64,000 nucleotides of DNA from Euglena gracilis (Eukaryota; Euglenida; Euglenophyceae; Euglenales). Position 1 is the first letter of the stretch. Every line of letters starts with the position of its first letter. The position numbers were made by a program, and so were the translations under genes. Location: positions 46,543,291-46,607,290 of the forward strand of contig CP154956.1 in the NCBI GenBank assembly GCA_039621445.1, written 5' to 3'. The notes beneath the pieces are model-generated. The model worked only from the letters and a program-made list of their open reading frames with translations, was not told the DNA's origin and ran no database searches. This document shows, piece after piece, positions 20,373 to 32,640 of this stretch.

Positions 20373-20711
20373 GTGCTCCACCCAAAATTCAAAGTCTGGT
20401 GCTTTTGTATTTCACCAATACGCCTGGAGTGTGCCACGAGCCCTAAAAATTTCAAAAACTGTTACAAATATAGTGATTCGGCCACAATCGCTGTAGTCCC
20501 CTCGCGGTGGGCAATTTTGAAAGACAAACAAAAAATGGTGATATATGATATGATATGATATGGATATGGGTGAAGGAATGGGTTGGTGTGAATGCAGATG
20601 TGTGTCGGTGAGTGGTTGGGTGGTAGACACACAACAAATCGTTCCCACCCATTCAGGACAAAACACACCCTCCAACCTGGCCCCGAGCGGATTTCCGGAG
20701 GTGGTCGCTGT
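20373..20711. other. Unassigned DNA between microsatellite and palindromic satellite
   Basis: Includes a short ATATGATATG repeat (20540-20570). No gene seen. Confidence 0.4.
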
Positions 20712-20960
20712 GGAGGTCGGGCCGACCTGGTCGGCCCGACCAGGAGGTCGGCCCGACCATGGTCGGCCCGACCCCGGAGTGCCAGACGGTAGACTGGGGG
20801 GGGGGTAGTGGGTAGTCGGCCGACTAGTCGGCCGACTACCCAATTGGTCGGCCGACTACCCAATTGGTCGGCCGACTAGTCGGCCGACTAATTTAGTCGG
20901 CGAGACAGGAGGGGGGGGGGGGGGTAGTGGGTAGTCGGCCGACTAGTCGGCCGACTACCC
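20712..20960. repeat. Palindromic GGTCGGGCCGACC and AGTCGGCCGACT satellite, copy 2
   Basis: Same blocks as 17828-18062, with GTAGTCGGCCGACTAGTCGG repeats and the same TCGGCGAGACAGGAGGGG flank. Confidence 0.8.
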
Positions 20961-20982
20961 ACTCTAATGTACTAACGGGTCA

Positions 20983-21675
20983 AAACCGCCGACTTTTAAG
21001 CCCCCCCTGGGAAAAAAATTTTGTCCAAATCGCCTCAACACCAGTCAAAACCCACCCAAATGGCTCCAGAACCCCCAAATCGGGGGTGAATATAAAAAAA
21101 AAAAAAATGGGGGAAAATGTCCATTTTGGGCCACTTTTGGCAAAAGAACACCTCTCCCCATTCGATTTTCAATATAAGTCAAAATTTGCAGGTCTTATCC
21201 CTCCAAGTCTATTGCCAACATAGAAGGGATTTTGTTATTTGAGGGGGGGGTGCGGGGGGGGGCAGAGCCCCCCCCGCCTATGCCAAAGTGAGCCACAAAA
21301 ACGACTTAGCCCCCGAGTATGTTGCCAACACAGAAGGGATTTTGTTTTTTGAGGCTCGGATGGGGGTGGAGGGGGGAGTTTTCTGCCTCTCGTGATGCAG
21401 AATGCTTGCATTTCTAAAGGATTTTCATGTAATTTCTGTTTTGTGCTTGGTTTTTTACCCCTCCGGACCCCACCAAGGGCCCACCGACCCCCCACCGACC
21501 AAAGATTTCCGTCTGGGGGTGTTTATTTAGGCGTAGGACACTTTTTTGGACCCATCCGGACCATTTCCGGGTGATTTGGGCCCCCTACAGACCATTTTTA
21601 TGACCGCCGACTAGCCACCGACTAGTTTGCATACAATTTTCTTCATGGGGGGGGGGGCTTAAAAGTCGGCGGTTT
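20983..21675. mobile_element. Element with ~24-bp terminal inverted repeats, containing arm B
   Basis: AAACCGCCGACTTTTAAG followed by CCCCCC at 20983 is mirrored by GGGGGG then CTTAAAAGTCGGCGGTTT ending 21675. Its body (21000-21432) is the inverted partner of 17345-17800. No clear target duplication (both flanks have GGTC close by). No coding capacity is recognised. Confidence 0.6.
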
Positions 21676-22210
21676 GGTCCCACCAGCTGCTGGGCTGGAC
21701 CAGGTTGCCTGTAAAGCTCCCAAAAAAGCTCAAATCCAAATCCAGAAGTGTTGGACTGTTTTGGCCAAAAGTTTGAGGTGAAACCCGAAAAATACCAAAA
21801 ACGCCACCTTTGCCAATCTGACCCCGTTTTTTTTCAAAACTTCGGCTTCGCCAGCTTTATGTTTCAGCGGATCCCTGAGGGGGACAAAGTGTACGTCCCA
21901 CCCCGGCTTTTCTACGTATGCTTTCCTCCCGAAAAGCCCGTTGGGGGAGTAACAATAAAATTTTCTTCCCTTTTCCCCTTTTGAATGCAAAGCACACAAG
22001 CAGAAGAATTGGTGGGACCGCAGTCCCTTATATGAAAGTGACTTTTGCTCTTTCGAGCTTTGTTAAAGAAAGAAATAAAACTTCTATTCAAATGGGACTT
22101 CGCCCTCAGAATTCTAAAACAGAATTGCAAAGCACCAAACCGTGTAACCTTGAATTAGGAACCAGTAGCTTTCGCTAAGCTTTCGCTAGCTCTGAGATTC
22201 TCTCTTTGTC
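21676..22210. other. Unassigned DNA
   Basis: A plus-strand stretch at 21850-21984 (RIPEGDKVYVPPRLFYV) follows a TTTCAG and could be exon sequence, but the opposite strand is equally open. No call is made. Confidence 0.3.
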
Positions 22211-22648
22211 TTATGGTTTAACCATGCCACTGTATACGGCCCGGCCGTAGCCAGATTGTAGGCCGTAGCCCATTATATCCGGTACACAGTGCCATGGCAG
22301 AATGGCTGCCTGGTACACATCCCCCTCCCAGGGCTCTGCCTGATTTCCCTTCTGGACCAGGCCAGTCGGGATGCCAGGCACAGTCCCAGGTTCAGGGAGA
22401 CAGTACCAGGATACCATGGTCTGGTTCCCAATTACGGTTACCTTGTGTGGCGCACAAAGCGCAAAAGAATTCTGGCGCGCATGCTGTGCTTCGTGTGTCT
22501 TCTTACTTGACACCGTAGTGTCTTTGTGGGCTTGAATCTTCGCGATCAACGCGGTATCGACCGAACTTAAGGCGATTCCGCCATTGTGTCTTGAAACCGC
22601 GTTGAAGGCGATGATGAAAGGCGTATACACGCTCGAGACTTCGCTCAC
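22211..22648 (-). CDS. Hypothetical ORF, possible fragment
   Basis: 145 codons on the minus strand with ordinary composition near the start (PFIIAFNAVSRHNGGIALSS, then TALIAKIQAHKDTTVSSKK). The second half looks less protein-like. It follows, in another frame, the hypothetical frame at 22702-23268. No domain recognised. It may be a decayed continuation of that gene. Confidence 0.25.
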   Translation of the reverse strand: MSEVSSVYTPFIIAFNAVSRHNGGIALSSVDTALIAKIQAHKDTTVSSKKTHEAQHARQNSFALCAPHKVTVIGNQTMVSWYCLPEPGTVPGIPTGLVQKGNQAEPWEGDVYQAAILPWHCVPDIMGYGLQSGYGRAVYSGMVKP

Positions 22649-22701
22649 TGTGTGGGACTACGCCCATCTCAGCCGTAGCTGATTGTACGAGGCAGGAACC
22701 C

Positions 22702-23268
22702 TCAACGTTTGTGGGTTTCCTTGAAGTACTCACCCATGTGTGGGTCTTGTACCAAGGTCATTTGGGTTGGACGTAAGTCTAGGGTATCCTTGTCAGGATT
22801 ATCCATGTTAATCATGGGGATAACCCAACTTTTGACTTCTTGTATCTCCTTGGGAAGTTCTGTTCTGAGCATTTCAGCTCGCTTGTGGAGGTAAATCTGC
22901 AAGTTCTCCCAGAAAACTCTCGGAAAAGTTGCATGCCATATGTAGTAGTTCCATCTTGGATGATTTGCTGGTACCTGTGGTGGCATCCCCGGCAAAGCGT
23001 TGAAATCAACGTTGTGCACGCGGGATGCAAGCACATTTGCCAAAAAGTCATTTTTTGAAAACGTCCCAAAAAACGTTGATTTTTGGGGTGGGGGTGAATG
23101 TCTAGTATAGGCTCCAGTTGTTGCAATACCTTTAAATGAGGGTTGGGTGAGCTTACATTTAATGATACATCCACAAGAGTAACATTTGCAGCAAATTTGA
23201 CATGGTTTGGAAAGTAGACCCACAAAGAAATTTATTCGATAATGCTCGGACCCCTGGTTTTCGCCCAC
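22702..23268 (-). CDS. Hypothetical protein fragment, 188 codons
   Basis: The longest ordinary-looking frame in the 18-28 kb region. It has a Cys cluster CQICCKCYSCGC near the start and a balanced C-terminal half with NHPRWNYYIWHATFPRVFWE and IYLHKRAEMLRTELPKEI. The Cys cluster might bind metal, but spacing fits no family I recognise. The proline-rich middle (SPPPQK) and absence of promoter or splice evidence leave it uncertain. A fragment of an unknown mobile element is as likely as a host gene. Confidence 0.35.
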   Translation of the reverse strand: MGENQGSEHYRINFFVGLLSKPCQICCKCYSCGCIIKCKLTQPSFKGIATTGAYTRHSPPPQKSTFFGTFSKNDFLANVLASRVHNVDFNALPGMPPQVPANHPRWNYYIWHATFPRVFWENLQIYLHKRAEMLRTELPKEIQEVKSWVIPMINMDNPDKDTLDLRPTQMTLVQDPHMGEYFKETHKR

Positions 23269-24724
23269 TTTTTTCGAATACTGCCCCCCCCCCCCGAATT
23301 GAAGCCCCCCCCCCCTCGGTTTTCGACCAACGTTCCGAATAGTAGCCCCCGAGGGCTTCTATTCAGGGGTGTTTAGCCTGTTTTGCAAATTCTTTTTTTT
23401 GGCTGAAGCTCGAAAATTTTCAGAATAATTGTTTCAGGTTCTTTAATATTTTTAAAGATTTTTCACAGCATATTGGCAAAAAGGGTAAAAATTACATCCA
23501 GGCAAATGTTTTCATTTTTTAAAGAACCTTAAAAAGTGGTGCCAGACTCAAGAGCCTGTTGCCACAACGCCGATCTCTCATTGATCCGTTTTTGGGTTGC
23601 TTTGTGCAACTCAGACTTCTTTTGAACTTTGAAGACCCCCACACTGGGGTTTTTTGGGTGAGTCCCTGGGTTTGGGGACCCAGGCCGGGGACCAGAATTG
23701 TGCTTTGTCGGGTACCTACCCCGCCAGGGGGGTGCCAGGGGCAGGCACCCTATAGCACCCGTCCGACCACCGGTTTTTGGGGGTGCCTGCCCATAGCAGG
23801 CACCCCCTCCGACCCTGGCGCCGAAGGCGCCAGGGCCCAAAAGGCCATTTTCAATGATACAATCTTGGGTCCCCCCGGACCCCATCCCCCGGGGGGGGGG
23901 GGTGTGCCTGCCAGGGGCAGTCACCCTATAGCACGCACCCACCCCCCTCCCCCCCCCCGGTCGGTAAGCACAAGCCAGCCGGGGACAAAGGTCGGTAAGC
24001 ACAAGCCAGCCGGGGACCCAGGTATGGCTAAGTGTGGGTTTGGGCAACCCCCTGGGTCCACTGGCCATTTTGCTGGACTGGAAAAAATGGACTAGCTAAC
24101 CCCCACCCTCCCCATGGAGGATCTGGGGGTCCACCACTGTGTGCCCTGTGGCGGTTTGCTTGGTGTGTTTCCTCCCTTCTTCTGGTTTGGCGCATGGCCT
24201 CCGGGGTCCCTCGGACTGAAGAGGGTTTCCTTTATGGCGCTACGCGCTGAGGTGGAAAGGAGGAGTTTTCTACAAATATCGACCGAAAGTAACGGGTGCA
24301 GCAGGGGCGCGACGAAGTGACGAAAGTGACGGGCGCGAGGGAGCGAAGCGAACCCCCCAGCGCCCCTGCCGTTGCCGCGAATTCGCCGGGCTGGTCCGAG
24401 CTGTGTTTTGTCAGCAGACCCGTGGCTGACTCCCAGCGGGGGTTTTTAAGAATGCGTTGGACGATTGAACAGGAACATGCCCAAAATCCATCCAAACGCC
24501 CGTCCAGCCCACCGTTTTTCGTGTGGGTCAATCAAAACAGTTGTGCTTTGGGGTCGGGTGACACCTCTCCACCCCTTTGATTTCTTCCCCTTTGATTTGA
24601 ATATGATTGTAAAAGAGAGCGTTGAACACCCCCAAGCTCCACTTTCTGCAACAACCCCCGTCCTCTTGTAAGTTGGACCCAGGCTGGCGGGGTTCCCGCC
24701 TGAAGTTCTGGGTTGTGCCGAAGC
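23269..24724. other. Unassigned DNA with C/G runs and small duplications
   Basis: Short direct duplications include GGTCGGTAAGCACAAGCCAG (23960-24010) and GGTGCCAGGGGCAGGCACCC-like blocks (23725-23930). No gene is supported. Confidence 0.4.
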
Positions 24725-25135
24725 CAGGCATTTGCTTAAGGGATTGCAGTACCCCCCCACCCCGGGGGGCTGCACTGCAGATAGTCCAAATTTGGCTAGT
24801 GGGATTTCTAGCAGACCCCCCCCCCCGGGGGTCTGCTAGTGAAAAAAATTTTCCAGTGACCGGCACAAAGCGCTGGAAATTTTTTGGGGGGACCCCCAAG
24901 AATGGCCCAAAATGCCGTGTTTGGCCATTTTTGGGAATTTTTTGAACAAAATCAGCCAAAAACCTGTTAAAAACCTCATTTTCACCTCGGCACGCAGCGC
25001 CAGAAGAAAACTCTTTTTCCAGTTGGGGGAACCCCGGACCCCCCCCCCTCCCCGGGGGTCTAGCTAGTCCATTTTTTCCAGTGTCCAGCCGATTGGCTAG
25101 CCAGTACCCCCCTGGGTCCTAAAGCAAATGCCTTG
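24725..25135. mobile_element. hAT-like MITE (411 bp)
   Basis: Ends CAGGCATTTGCTTAAGG at 24725 and AAAGCAAATGCCTTG to 25135 are imperfect inverted repeats. Flanks GCCGAAGC (24717-24724) and GCCGTAGC (25136-25143) match at 7 of 8 positions, consistent with an 8-bp target duplication. No coding capacity. The interior holds C-run hairpins. Confidence 0.75.
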
Positions 25136-25832
25136 GCCGTAGCACTGACTCCAATGACGAGGTGGAGTTCCTGCAAATGTGCTTTCCTGTAAAAGCGTTG
25201 TACACCTACGTCGCAGATGATACTCTCGCCTTCTGCCTGCACTTTTCTGCTGATGCCGTTCTTTTTGTCTTCAATGGAACCCTGAAACCCCATCCCCTGA
25301 ATTTTAGAGTTTGCCTCTATGCATGCTCATTATCACTGTGGTTGGGTCCTGTCATTTCAGTGGTTTTGCTGCCTGGGGTAATGACGCAATCGGAAAAATC
25401 ATTGCCATTTTTTTGAGGACAGTGGAATTCTCCCATCATTAATTTTTCCGAAATTGAAATTTCCCCATTTTTTTGCCATAAAATTTTCGTGTCGTTTTTG
25501 TTTTCTGCCATTTTTGTCCGGACTGTCCGTCCACCTCCCTGCAAAATATCTTTTGTCAATTAAAAACGTCAGCACTCAATGGTTTGCCATCCAAAGACCA
25601 TGACAGTTTTTTTCATTGTGCTTGCCATTCTGCTGACAAATGCCATGGGCGTCTGAAGAAGGGGGGTTTTTGTGGGAAACTGGTCAACTTTTTCTCTGCA
25701 CCAAAATGAAAACATTGTTCCTAATGGAACCGATTTTTCAGTTAGTTCAGCTCAATCCAACCCCCCCCCCTGTGCAGAACCAACAATCCCTATCAAATGA
25801 TGAGTTTTTTCAATACATTCTCCAGTGTGTAG
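25136..25832. other. Unassigned DNA
   Basis: No recognisable feature; some short frames but no motifs. Confidence 0.35.
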
Positions 25833-26000
25833 GACCTGTCCCAGATATATCCCAAAAACTGGCAGAAAATTGAACCCAACGCGTTGCCCAATCTGGCTAT
25901 GTCAGTATCGATTGCAGGGGCCTTGAACTTCCTGGGATTGCAAATTTTACCTGAGACAATCAAGGAAATTACGTCTTTGGGGAGCATCTCCTCCACCTAA
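25833..26000 (+). CDS. Candidate terminal exon
   Basis: After a possible acceptor (CCAGTGTGTAG at 25822-25832) a 55-codon frame reads DLSQIYPKNWQKIEPNALPN, then IAGALNFLGLQILPETIKEI, and ends at TAA 25998. The Leu spacing around NALPNLAMSV and LGLQILPETI recalls leucine-rich repeats, but one or two units are too few to be sure. The reverse strand is also open here, so the strand is not certain. Confidence 0.25.
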   Translation, partial: DLSQIYPKNWQKIEPNALPNLAMSVSIAGALNFLGLQILPETIKEITSLGSISST

Positions 26001-26514
26001 CCTTTGGTGAATAACCCTTGCTGGAGGGGGCACCAGCAAAATTTGGCCACCTGGTTGTGAATCGATATTAATTGGAGCCACTGTTCGGACCCCCCCCCCC
26101 GGACCCCCCCGAGGCGGGGGTCCAGCCAGCACCATTTTCCAGCCGGCCCGCTGGACCCCCCCCCCCCGGAGGTCCTTGAGAAAACCCCTGCTTATAGCAA
26201 ACCTTCCGTGGGCCCACCCACCTCCCTCCCGGGCGGGCCTTCCGAGTTTAACAGGCACCTAGCTGCGCTGCCCTCAGCATGCCAGTGATGATCCTTAACT
26301 TGCCCTTGGCTGGGCTCAACGCCTGCATTAAGGTGGTGGTTTGTTTGTAGGAAGCAGGGGGGGAATGCATTTTTTGTATTTTTGTGCATTTTTGCACATT
26401 TTTTCAAATTTTACAAACATGCACATTTTTGTAATTTTTTTCTCATTTTTTTCCAGTTTTTTTCGCACATTCTTTGCTTTTGGCACATTTTTTTCCAATT
26501 TACCCCCCCATGCC
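26001..26514. other. Unassigned DNA with MITE-like right end
   Basis: 26160-26192 (C-run, then GGTCCTTGAGAAAACCCCTG) matches the right terminus of the element at 18518-19872, but no matching left end was found, so it may be a truncated copy. Confidence 0.4.
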
Positions 26515-26665
26515 TAATGAACACCCTTGCCCAATGAACAGGGGGTGTTCGGACCGTCTAGATTGTCACCATATATTTTATCTACACAGAAACCGTACCC
26601 CAAGCCCAATGAACACCCCCCGTTCGGACCGTCTAGATTGTCACCTTGGTGTTCATTGGGCTTGG
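26515..26665. repeat. Nested direct and inverted repeats around GTTCGGACCGTCTAGATTG
   Basis: GTTCGGACCGTCTAGATTG and the following TCACC occur twice (about 26548 and 26620). ACCCCAAGCCCAATGAACACC, here as two blocks ACCCCAAGCCC and AATGAACACC, is mirrored by GGTGTTCATTGGGCTTGGGG, giving a strong hairpin. Confidence 0.75.
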
Positions 26666-28719
26666 GGGGAGGGAGGTACCCAGATTTTCACGTTTTTTGA
26701 CCATTTTCTCAAAGAAATTTTGCAAATTTCTTCGAAAAATTTAACTTTTTTTGAAACTGACATTTTCCTCATTATTTTATGATTTTTTTTTAAATTTTCA
26801 AAGTTGGTGCCATTTTTTGCATGTTTTTTTGGGCAATTTTTGCATTTTCGTGAATTTTGAGCATTTTTTCCCAAAAATGCCTTTTTTTGCGCATTTTTGC
26901 GCATTTTTTTTCGAGTCCGGCCTGCCCCCCCCCCCTGTAGAAAGATGTTTCCTTGTGGTCCACAATCCCAAATGAAACTTCTTATGGGTGCATTGCAAAT
27001 TGCCTAAACGAGTGTGTGTAAAGCCAATCCGCATGCAGTAAAATGATGCGGCATGCTGACAGACCGAAACCAGAAATGAGAGTGTTTCCAGAAATAATCT
27101 AAGCCCTCCCAATTTCTGTCGCCCGTTTCACAGCGCCATGTCAGCGTTGTTGCCAGTGCACAACAACTACGTTTGCACGGACGAGCGCTGCGATGACCCG
27201 AGCCACCAAGAAGCCATATTGCTCCGGCGCCTCAGAGCTGGAGGGTACCTCCCTCGCAATTCAATCGCTGGTGTGTTGCTATTTGGCTCAGTGGCATTCT
27301 CATCAATGGAGCGCTCTTCGGAACGCGCCTTCATCAGACGCTGTCACAAAAACTTACTCCCCCCCCATTGTCCCCCCACATCATTGTCTTTTGAACTCCG
27401 GCAGATTGGTTACCATGCCCCCCCCCCCCGGGACCTTTTAATGGTCAATCCCCCCCAAAATGCCGAAAAATCAATTTTTTTGGATGTTCGATGCGGGGAA
27501 AAATTGTCCTCGGTGGTTTTCATTTTTCTCACCCAGGGGGGGTTTACATCAAGGTTTGGTTAGTCGGCCCGAGGGGGGGGGTTACAAGTGGGGGTTTTAT
27601 AAGGGGGGGGGGTTACAGGCCAAAGGGAACAGAATGGGAGGGGAGGGGGACAGCTCGGGGGGGGGGGGGTATTTCCAAAGCATTGGCAACAAGCTGTGGT
27701 TGCATTGAGAATCTGATTGGGTTTGGCTTTCCCTTTGCCATATTTCTTAGGGCCTCCCATCCTTTGATGGGGTGGGGGTTCCGCCATCCTCAGACATCTC
27801 TCCTCTGGTCAGGGGCAATGGTAACACAATTGAGAACATTTGTTATCAACCAGTGTATCGGATGAATTCTGCTGGGCTCTGGAACACCTGTGCCCACACT
27901 CCCCAATCCAAGTCATTTCAAGGTCATATCCACTCCAATGTAGCCCCACCCATTTGGGTTTTGAAGTGGCTGTTGCGCAGCTGCAACGACTGGACCACGT
28001 CCTAGCTTTGAGTGACTCAAGCTACTTGGTCATGCTGGCGCTTGTTTTTGGCAGGATACTGAGCAAACAATCATTTATGGCCGACCTCCCCCCCCCCCCC
28101 ACAGGGGATAGGTGACTGATTTTTTTTGGTTTGGACCCCCCCCCAAAGGACACCCGAAGGCGCCAGAATCTTTTTTTTTGCCTTTTTTCACGTCTATGGT
28201 TTCTGGAAAAAGAGACTGACTGGTTTTCTGGAAGAGTGGAGTGCCACCCCCCCCCCCTGTTTCTGAGTGAATTTCACCCTGTTCAGGCTCCGAATCGACT
28301 GAATCAAGTCCTCAACCCACAAGGTATGCATGATCGATCAGCACAACAATTGTTTTCTCCATAAACGGAAACAATCCTTAATACCTGAAGGCTTTCACCC
28401 AAATTCTTTAAAAGGGTTACTACTCAAGGGTTGTTGAAAGTTATTGAATAAATTATGGGGCCATCCAAGGGTGCCGGCCAAGTGAAGAACTCAAGGTTAC
28501 CCCAATAAGTGTGCAGTGCTTTAATTATGCCCTGCCGAATTAAGTGTGCAGCCAAGACCACAGAGCATTCCACAACTTATAGAGTGTCTATAATACAATT
28601 TTTTTGTCAAAATGACAATGAAAGGCTAAAAAGCCCCTTCCAAAGCATTTCAGGTGGGTCCCTAAAAAGTGTGTGGTGCCATAAAAAGTCCCTCGATGGA
28701 AGCTCTACCTAACAGTTCA
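26666..28719. other. T-rich and C/G-run DNA with isolated coding-like stretches
   Basis: Two plus-strand stretches look coding-like: 27139-27370 after TTTCACAG (MSALLPVHNNYVCTDERCDD) and 27950-28085 (EVAVAQLQRLDHVLALSDSS). Neither has recognisable domains or a partner exon. The remainder is T-rich (26380-26900) or homopolymer-rich. Confidence 0.25.
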
Positions 28720-31700
28720 CACCATAGTTCACATTTAGGGGGGGATTTTTGTCACTGAAATGATTGGGCTTGGCAAACCTGCGAGGCGGGTGGTTTTGGA
28801 GTGCCGCAGGGGGTCTAGCAACAAAATTTTGCACAAAATGGCTTTTTTACCAGCACACATTCGGCATCGAAGTGACTGCTGGCATTTTGGGCCATCCCTT
28901 CCACCCATTTCGGCCAACCTTGGTCCCATTGGCCATTTTTATCCCATACGTGCACGTGTCACAATCACAGGGGAGCTGAGGGTGTAATTTCCGTCCTGAA
29001 GAGGCCACAGTTTCATTCAACACCTGTGTGACCCCTGTAGGGGGTTTCGAGAGTGTGTGGGTGGGTTGTGGCCTCTGGACCATATCATTGCTTAAGGTGT
29101 GTTTCACTCCCCCTGGGGACAGGCTGGTTTTTGGCTCCAAACCCCCTCCCCCAGGGGTGGGGTTCAGGGTTCGATAAGGAGGGGGTACAGGGTTTAGGTA
29201 GGTGCGGGGAGGTCCGGACCAGGGTGTGACGTAGAGCTGAGCTCTTTGGGAGACCACCCCGGCCCGGCCCGGCGGCCCGGCCCGGCGCGGCGGCCCGGCG
29301 CTCATTTTCGGTTCAAAACCTCTTTTTCCAGGTCCGGGAGGTCCAAAAACGTCGTTTTAAGCAAAATTTTTTTTCGATTTTTTCGACTTTTTTTACCCGA
29401 AAATGAGTCAAAGTACATTGGTTTCGGGCCAAAAACAGGGGTCCGGGGATGAAAAAACACTCATTTTCGGCCGAAAAATACATTTTTGGGGTCCAGGAGG
29501 TCCAAAAATATGGTTTTGGGAAAAAAATTTCGAAATTTTTTGGACTTTTTGGACCCGGTTTTGACCCAAAATCAATGGGTTGGCGGCCCAAAACGGGGCG
29601 TTGGCGGCTTGAAAAACGCTCATTTTTGGCTCAAAAACACTTTTTCGGGTCCGGGACCTCAAAAAACATGGTTTTGGGCAAAAAAATTTTTTTGATTTTT
29701 TTTGACTTTTTGACCCAAAAATGGCAAAGTCCACCGGCCAGGGGGGCGGGCCCCAGCCACGGGGGGCATGGGGGGGGGGGAGGGGGGTCCGGGTCGGAAA
29801 TTTTTTTTCGCTCAAAAACACTTTTTTTGATGTTCTGAAGTGAAAAAAAGTGTTTTTAAGCGAAAAATTTTTTTCAAAATTTTCGGTCCCGACCTGCCTC
29901 CTGACCCCCCCTCGCCCAGCCGCCCTCGGACCCCTGCAGGGGCCCCCAAATACCCAAAACTGGCCCAAAATCGCACAACCAGACCCCGGGAACCCCAAAA
30001 AACGGTCAAACCCCCCCCCTAAACCTCATGATTGACCCCTGGTTTGGGTCCCAACTCCTCGTCTAGCCCGAGATACGGTCAATTTACGGTTTCGGGCCCC
30101 GAAATGGCCAGAACTGGCAAAACTGGCCCAAAACCCCCAAAACGGCCATATCTCGGGCTAGGCGAGGAGTTGGCCCAAACCGCGCATAGCGATCGATAGG
30201 GCGTTCCAAGGTCGTCAAATGAGGTCGCCATCACTTTTCCTCAACTCCGCAGCGTTTTCGAGATATTTTGAAATTTTCGATTTTTGGACCCCCAGCCCGG
30301 CCGCCGTCGGGCCCCCGCAGGGGTCCCCGAATACCCAAAACTGGCCCAAAATCGCACATCCAGACCCCACGAACCCCAAAAAACGGTCAAACCCCCCCCC
30401 TAAACCTAATGATTGACCCCCTGGTTTGGGTTCCAACTCCCCGTCTAGCCCGAGATACGGGCGAATTACGGTTTCGGGCCCCGTAGAGGCCCGAAATGGC
30501 CAAAACTGGCCAAACTGGCCCAAAACCCCAAAACGGGCGTATCTCGGGCTAGGCGGGGAGATGGCCCAAACCGCGCATACCGATCGATCGGGCGTCCCAA
30601 AGTTGTGGAATGACGTCCTCTTTAATTTTCCTCAACTCCGCAGCGTTTTCGAGATATTTTGAAATTTTCGATTTTTTGACCCCAAAATGACCCTGCAATT
30701 TCCCCCGAAAAAAAAAACGGTAGACAACTTTTTTGCTCGGGCCGTATCTCCGAACTGGCGGAGAGTTGCGGGTAACCCAAGGGCTCTGGAGAAACTAGGG
30801 ATCGTCCCCTAACCTATAGGCTATTCACTTTGGGGGCCAGGAAATCCAATCACATCGATAATCCTCGGGTGCCTGGACCTACCCAGGGGGGGCGGGGGGG
30901 GCGGGGGGGGGCGGGGGGGTCGGACCCCCCCGTCGCCGGAGTGGTATGCTTCGCTCTTACACCATAGTTCACATTTAGGGCGGGGGGATTTTTGTACTGA
31001 AATGATTGGGCTTGGCAAACCTGCGAGGCGGGTGGTTTTGGAGTGCCGCAGGGGGTCTAGCAACAGAATTTTGCACAAAATGGCTTTTTTACCAGCACAC
31101 ATTCGGCATCGAAGTGACTGCTGGCATTTTGGGCCATCCCTTCCACCCATTTCGGCCAACCTTGGTCCCATTGGCCATTTTTATCCCATACGTGCACGTG
31201 TCACAATCACAGGGGAGCTGAGGGTGTAATTTACGTCCTGAAGAGGAAGAGGCCACAGTTTCATTCAACACCTGTGTGACCCCTGTAGGGGGTTTCGAGA
31301 GTGTGTGGGTGGGTTGTGGCCTCTGGACCATATCATTGCTTAAGGTGTGTTTCACTCCCCCTGGGGACAGGCTGGTTTTTGGCTCCAAACCCCCTCCCCC
31401 AGGGGTGGGGTTCAGGGTTCGATAAGGAGGGGGTACAGGGTTTAGGTAGGTGCGGGGAGGTCCGGACCAGGGTGTGACGTAGAGCTGAGCTCTTTGGGAG
31501 ACCACCCCGGCCCGGCCCGGCGGCCCGGCCCGGCGCGGCGGCCCGGCGCTCATTTTCGGTTCAAAACCTCTTTTTCCAGGTCCGGGAGGTCCAAAAACGT
31601 CGTTTTGAGCAAAATTTTTTTTCGATTTTTTCGACTTTTTTTACCCGAAAATGAGTCAAAGTACATTGGTTTCGGGCCAAAAACAGGGGTCCGGGGATGA

Positions 31701-32640
31701 AAAAACACTCATTTTCGGCCGAAAAATACATTTTTGGGGTCCAGGAGGTCCAAAAATATGGTTTTGGGAAAAAAATTTCGAAATTTTTTGGACTTTTTGG
31801 ACCCGGTTTTGACCCAAAATCAATGGGTTGGCGGCCCAAAACGGGGCGTTGGCGGCTTGAAAAACGCTCATTTTTGGCTCAAAAACACTTTTTCGGGTCC
31901 GGGACCTCAAAAAACATGGTTTTGGGCAAAAAAAATTTTTTTTGATTTTTTTTGACTTTTTGACCCAAAAATGGCAAAGTCCACCGGCCAGGGGGGCGGG
32001 CCCCAGCCACGGGGGGCATGGGGGGGGGGTCCGGGTCGGAAAATTTTTTTCGCTCAAAAACACTTTTTTTGATGTTCTGAAGTGAAAAAAAGTGTTTTTA
32101 AGCGAAAATTTTTTTTCAAAATTTTCGGTCCCGACCTGCCTCCCGACCCGACCCCCCCTCGCCCAGCCGCCCTCGGACCCCTGCAGGGGCCCCCGAATAC
32201 CCAAAACTGGCCCAAAATCGCACAACCAGACCCCGGGAACCCCAAAAAACGGTCAAAACCCCCCCCTAAACCTCATGATTGACCCCTGGTTTGGGTCCCA
32301 ACTCCTCGTCTAGCCCGAGATACGGTCAATTTACGGTTTCGGGCCCCGAAATGGCCAGAACTGGCAAAACTGGCCCAAAACCCCCAAAACGGCCATATCT
32401 CGGGCTAGGCGAGGAGTTGGCCCAAACCGCGCATAGCGATCGATAGGGCGTTCCAAGGTCGTCAAATGAGGTCATCATCACTTTTCCTCAACTACGCAGC
32501 GTTTTCGAGATATTTTGACTTTTTTGATTTTTGGACCCCAGCCCGGCCGCCGTCGGGCCCCCGCAGGGGTCCCAGAATACCCAAAACTGGCCCAAAATCG
32601 CACATCCAGACCCCACGAACCCCAAAAAACGGTCAAACCA
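28720..32640. repeat. Two tandem copies of a ~2.24-kb complex satellite unit
   Basis: The unit starts CACCATAGTTCACATTTAGG at about 28720 and again at about 30960. Matching landmarks lie ~2242-2248 bp apart. Copy 2 stops near 32640. About 500 bp at the start of the unit is specific to it; the rest is homologous to the second half of the ~2.8-kb units at 41-55 kb, including the GGGTGTGACGTAGAGCTGAG block and several GTATCTCGGGCTAGGCG subunits. Frames across it on both strands are by-products of repeats such as AAAAACGCTCATTTT. Confidence 0.9.
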
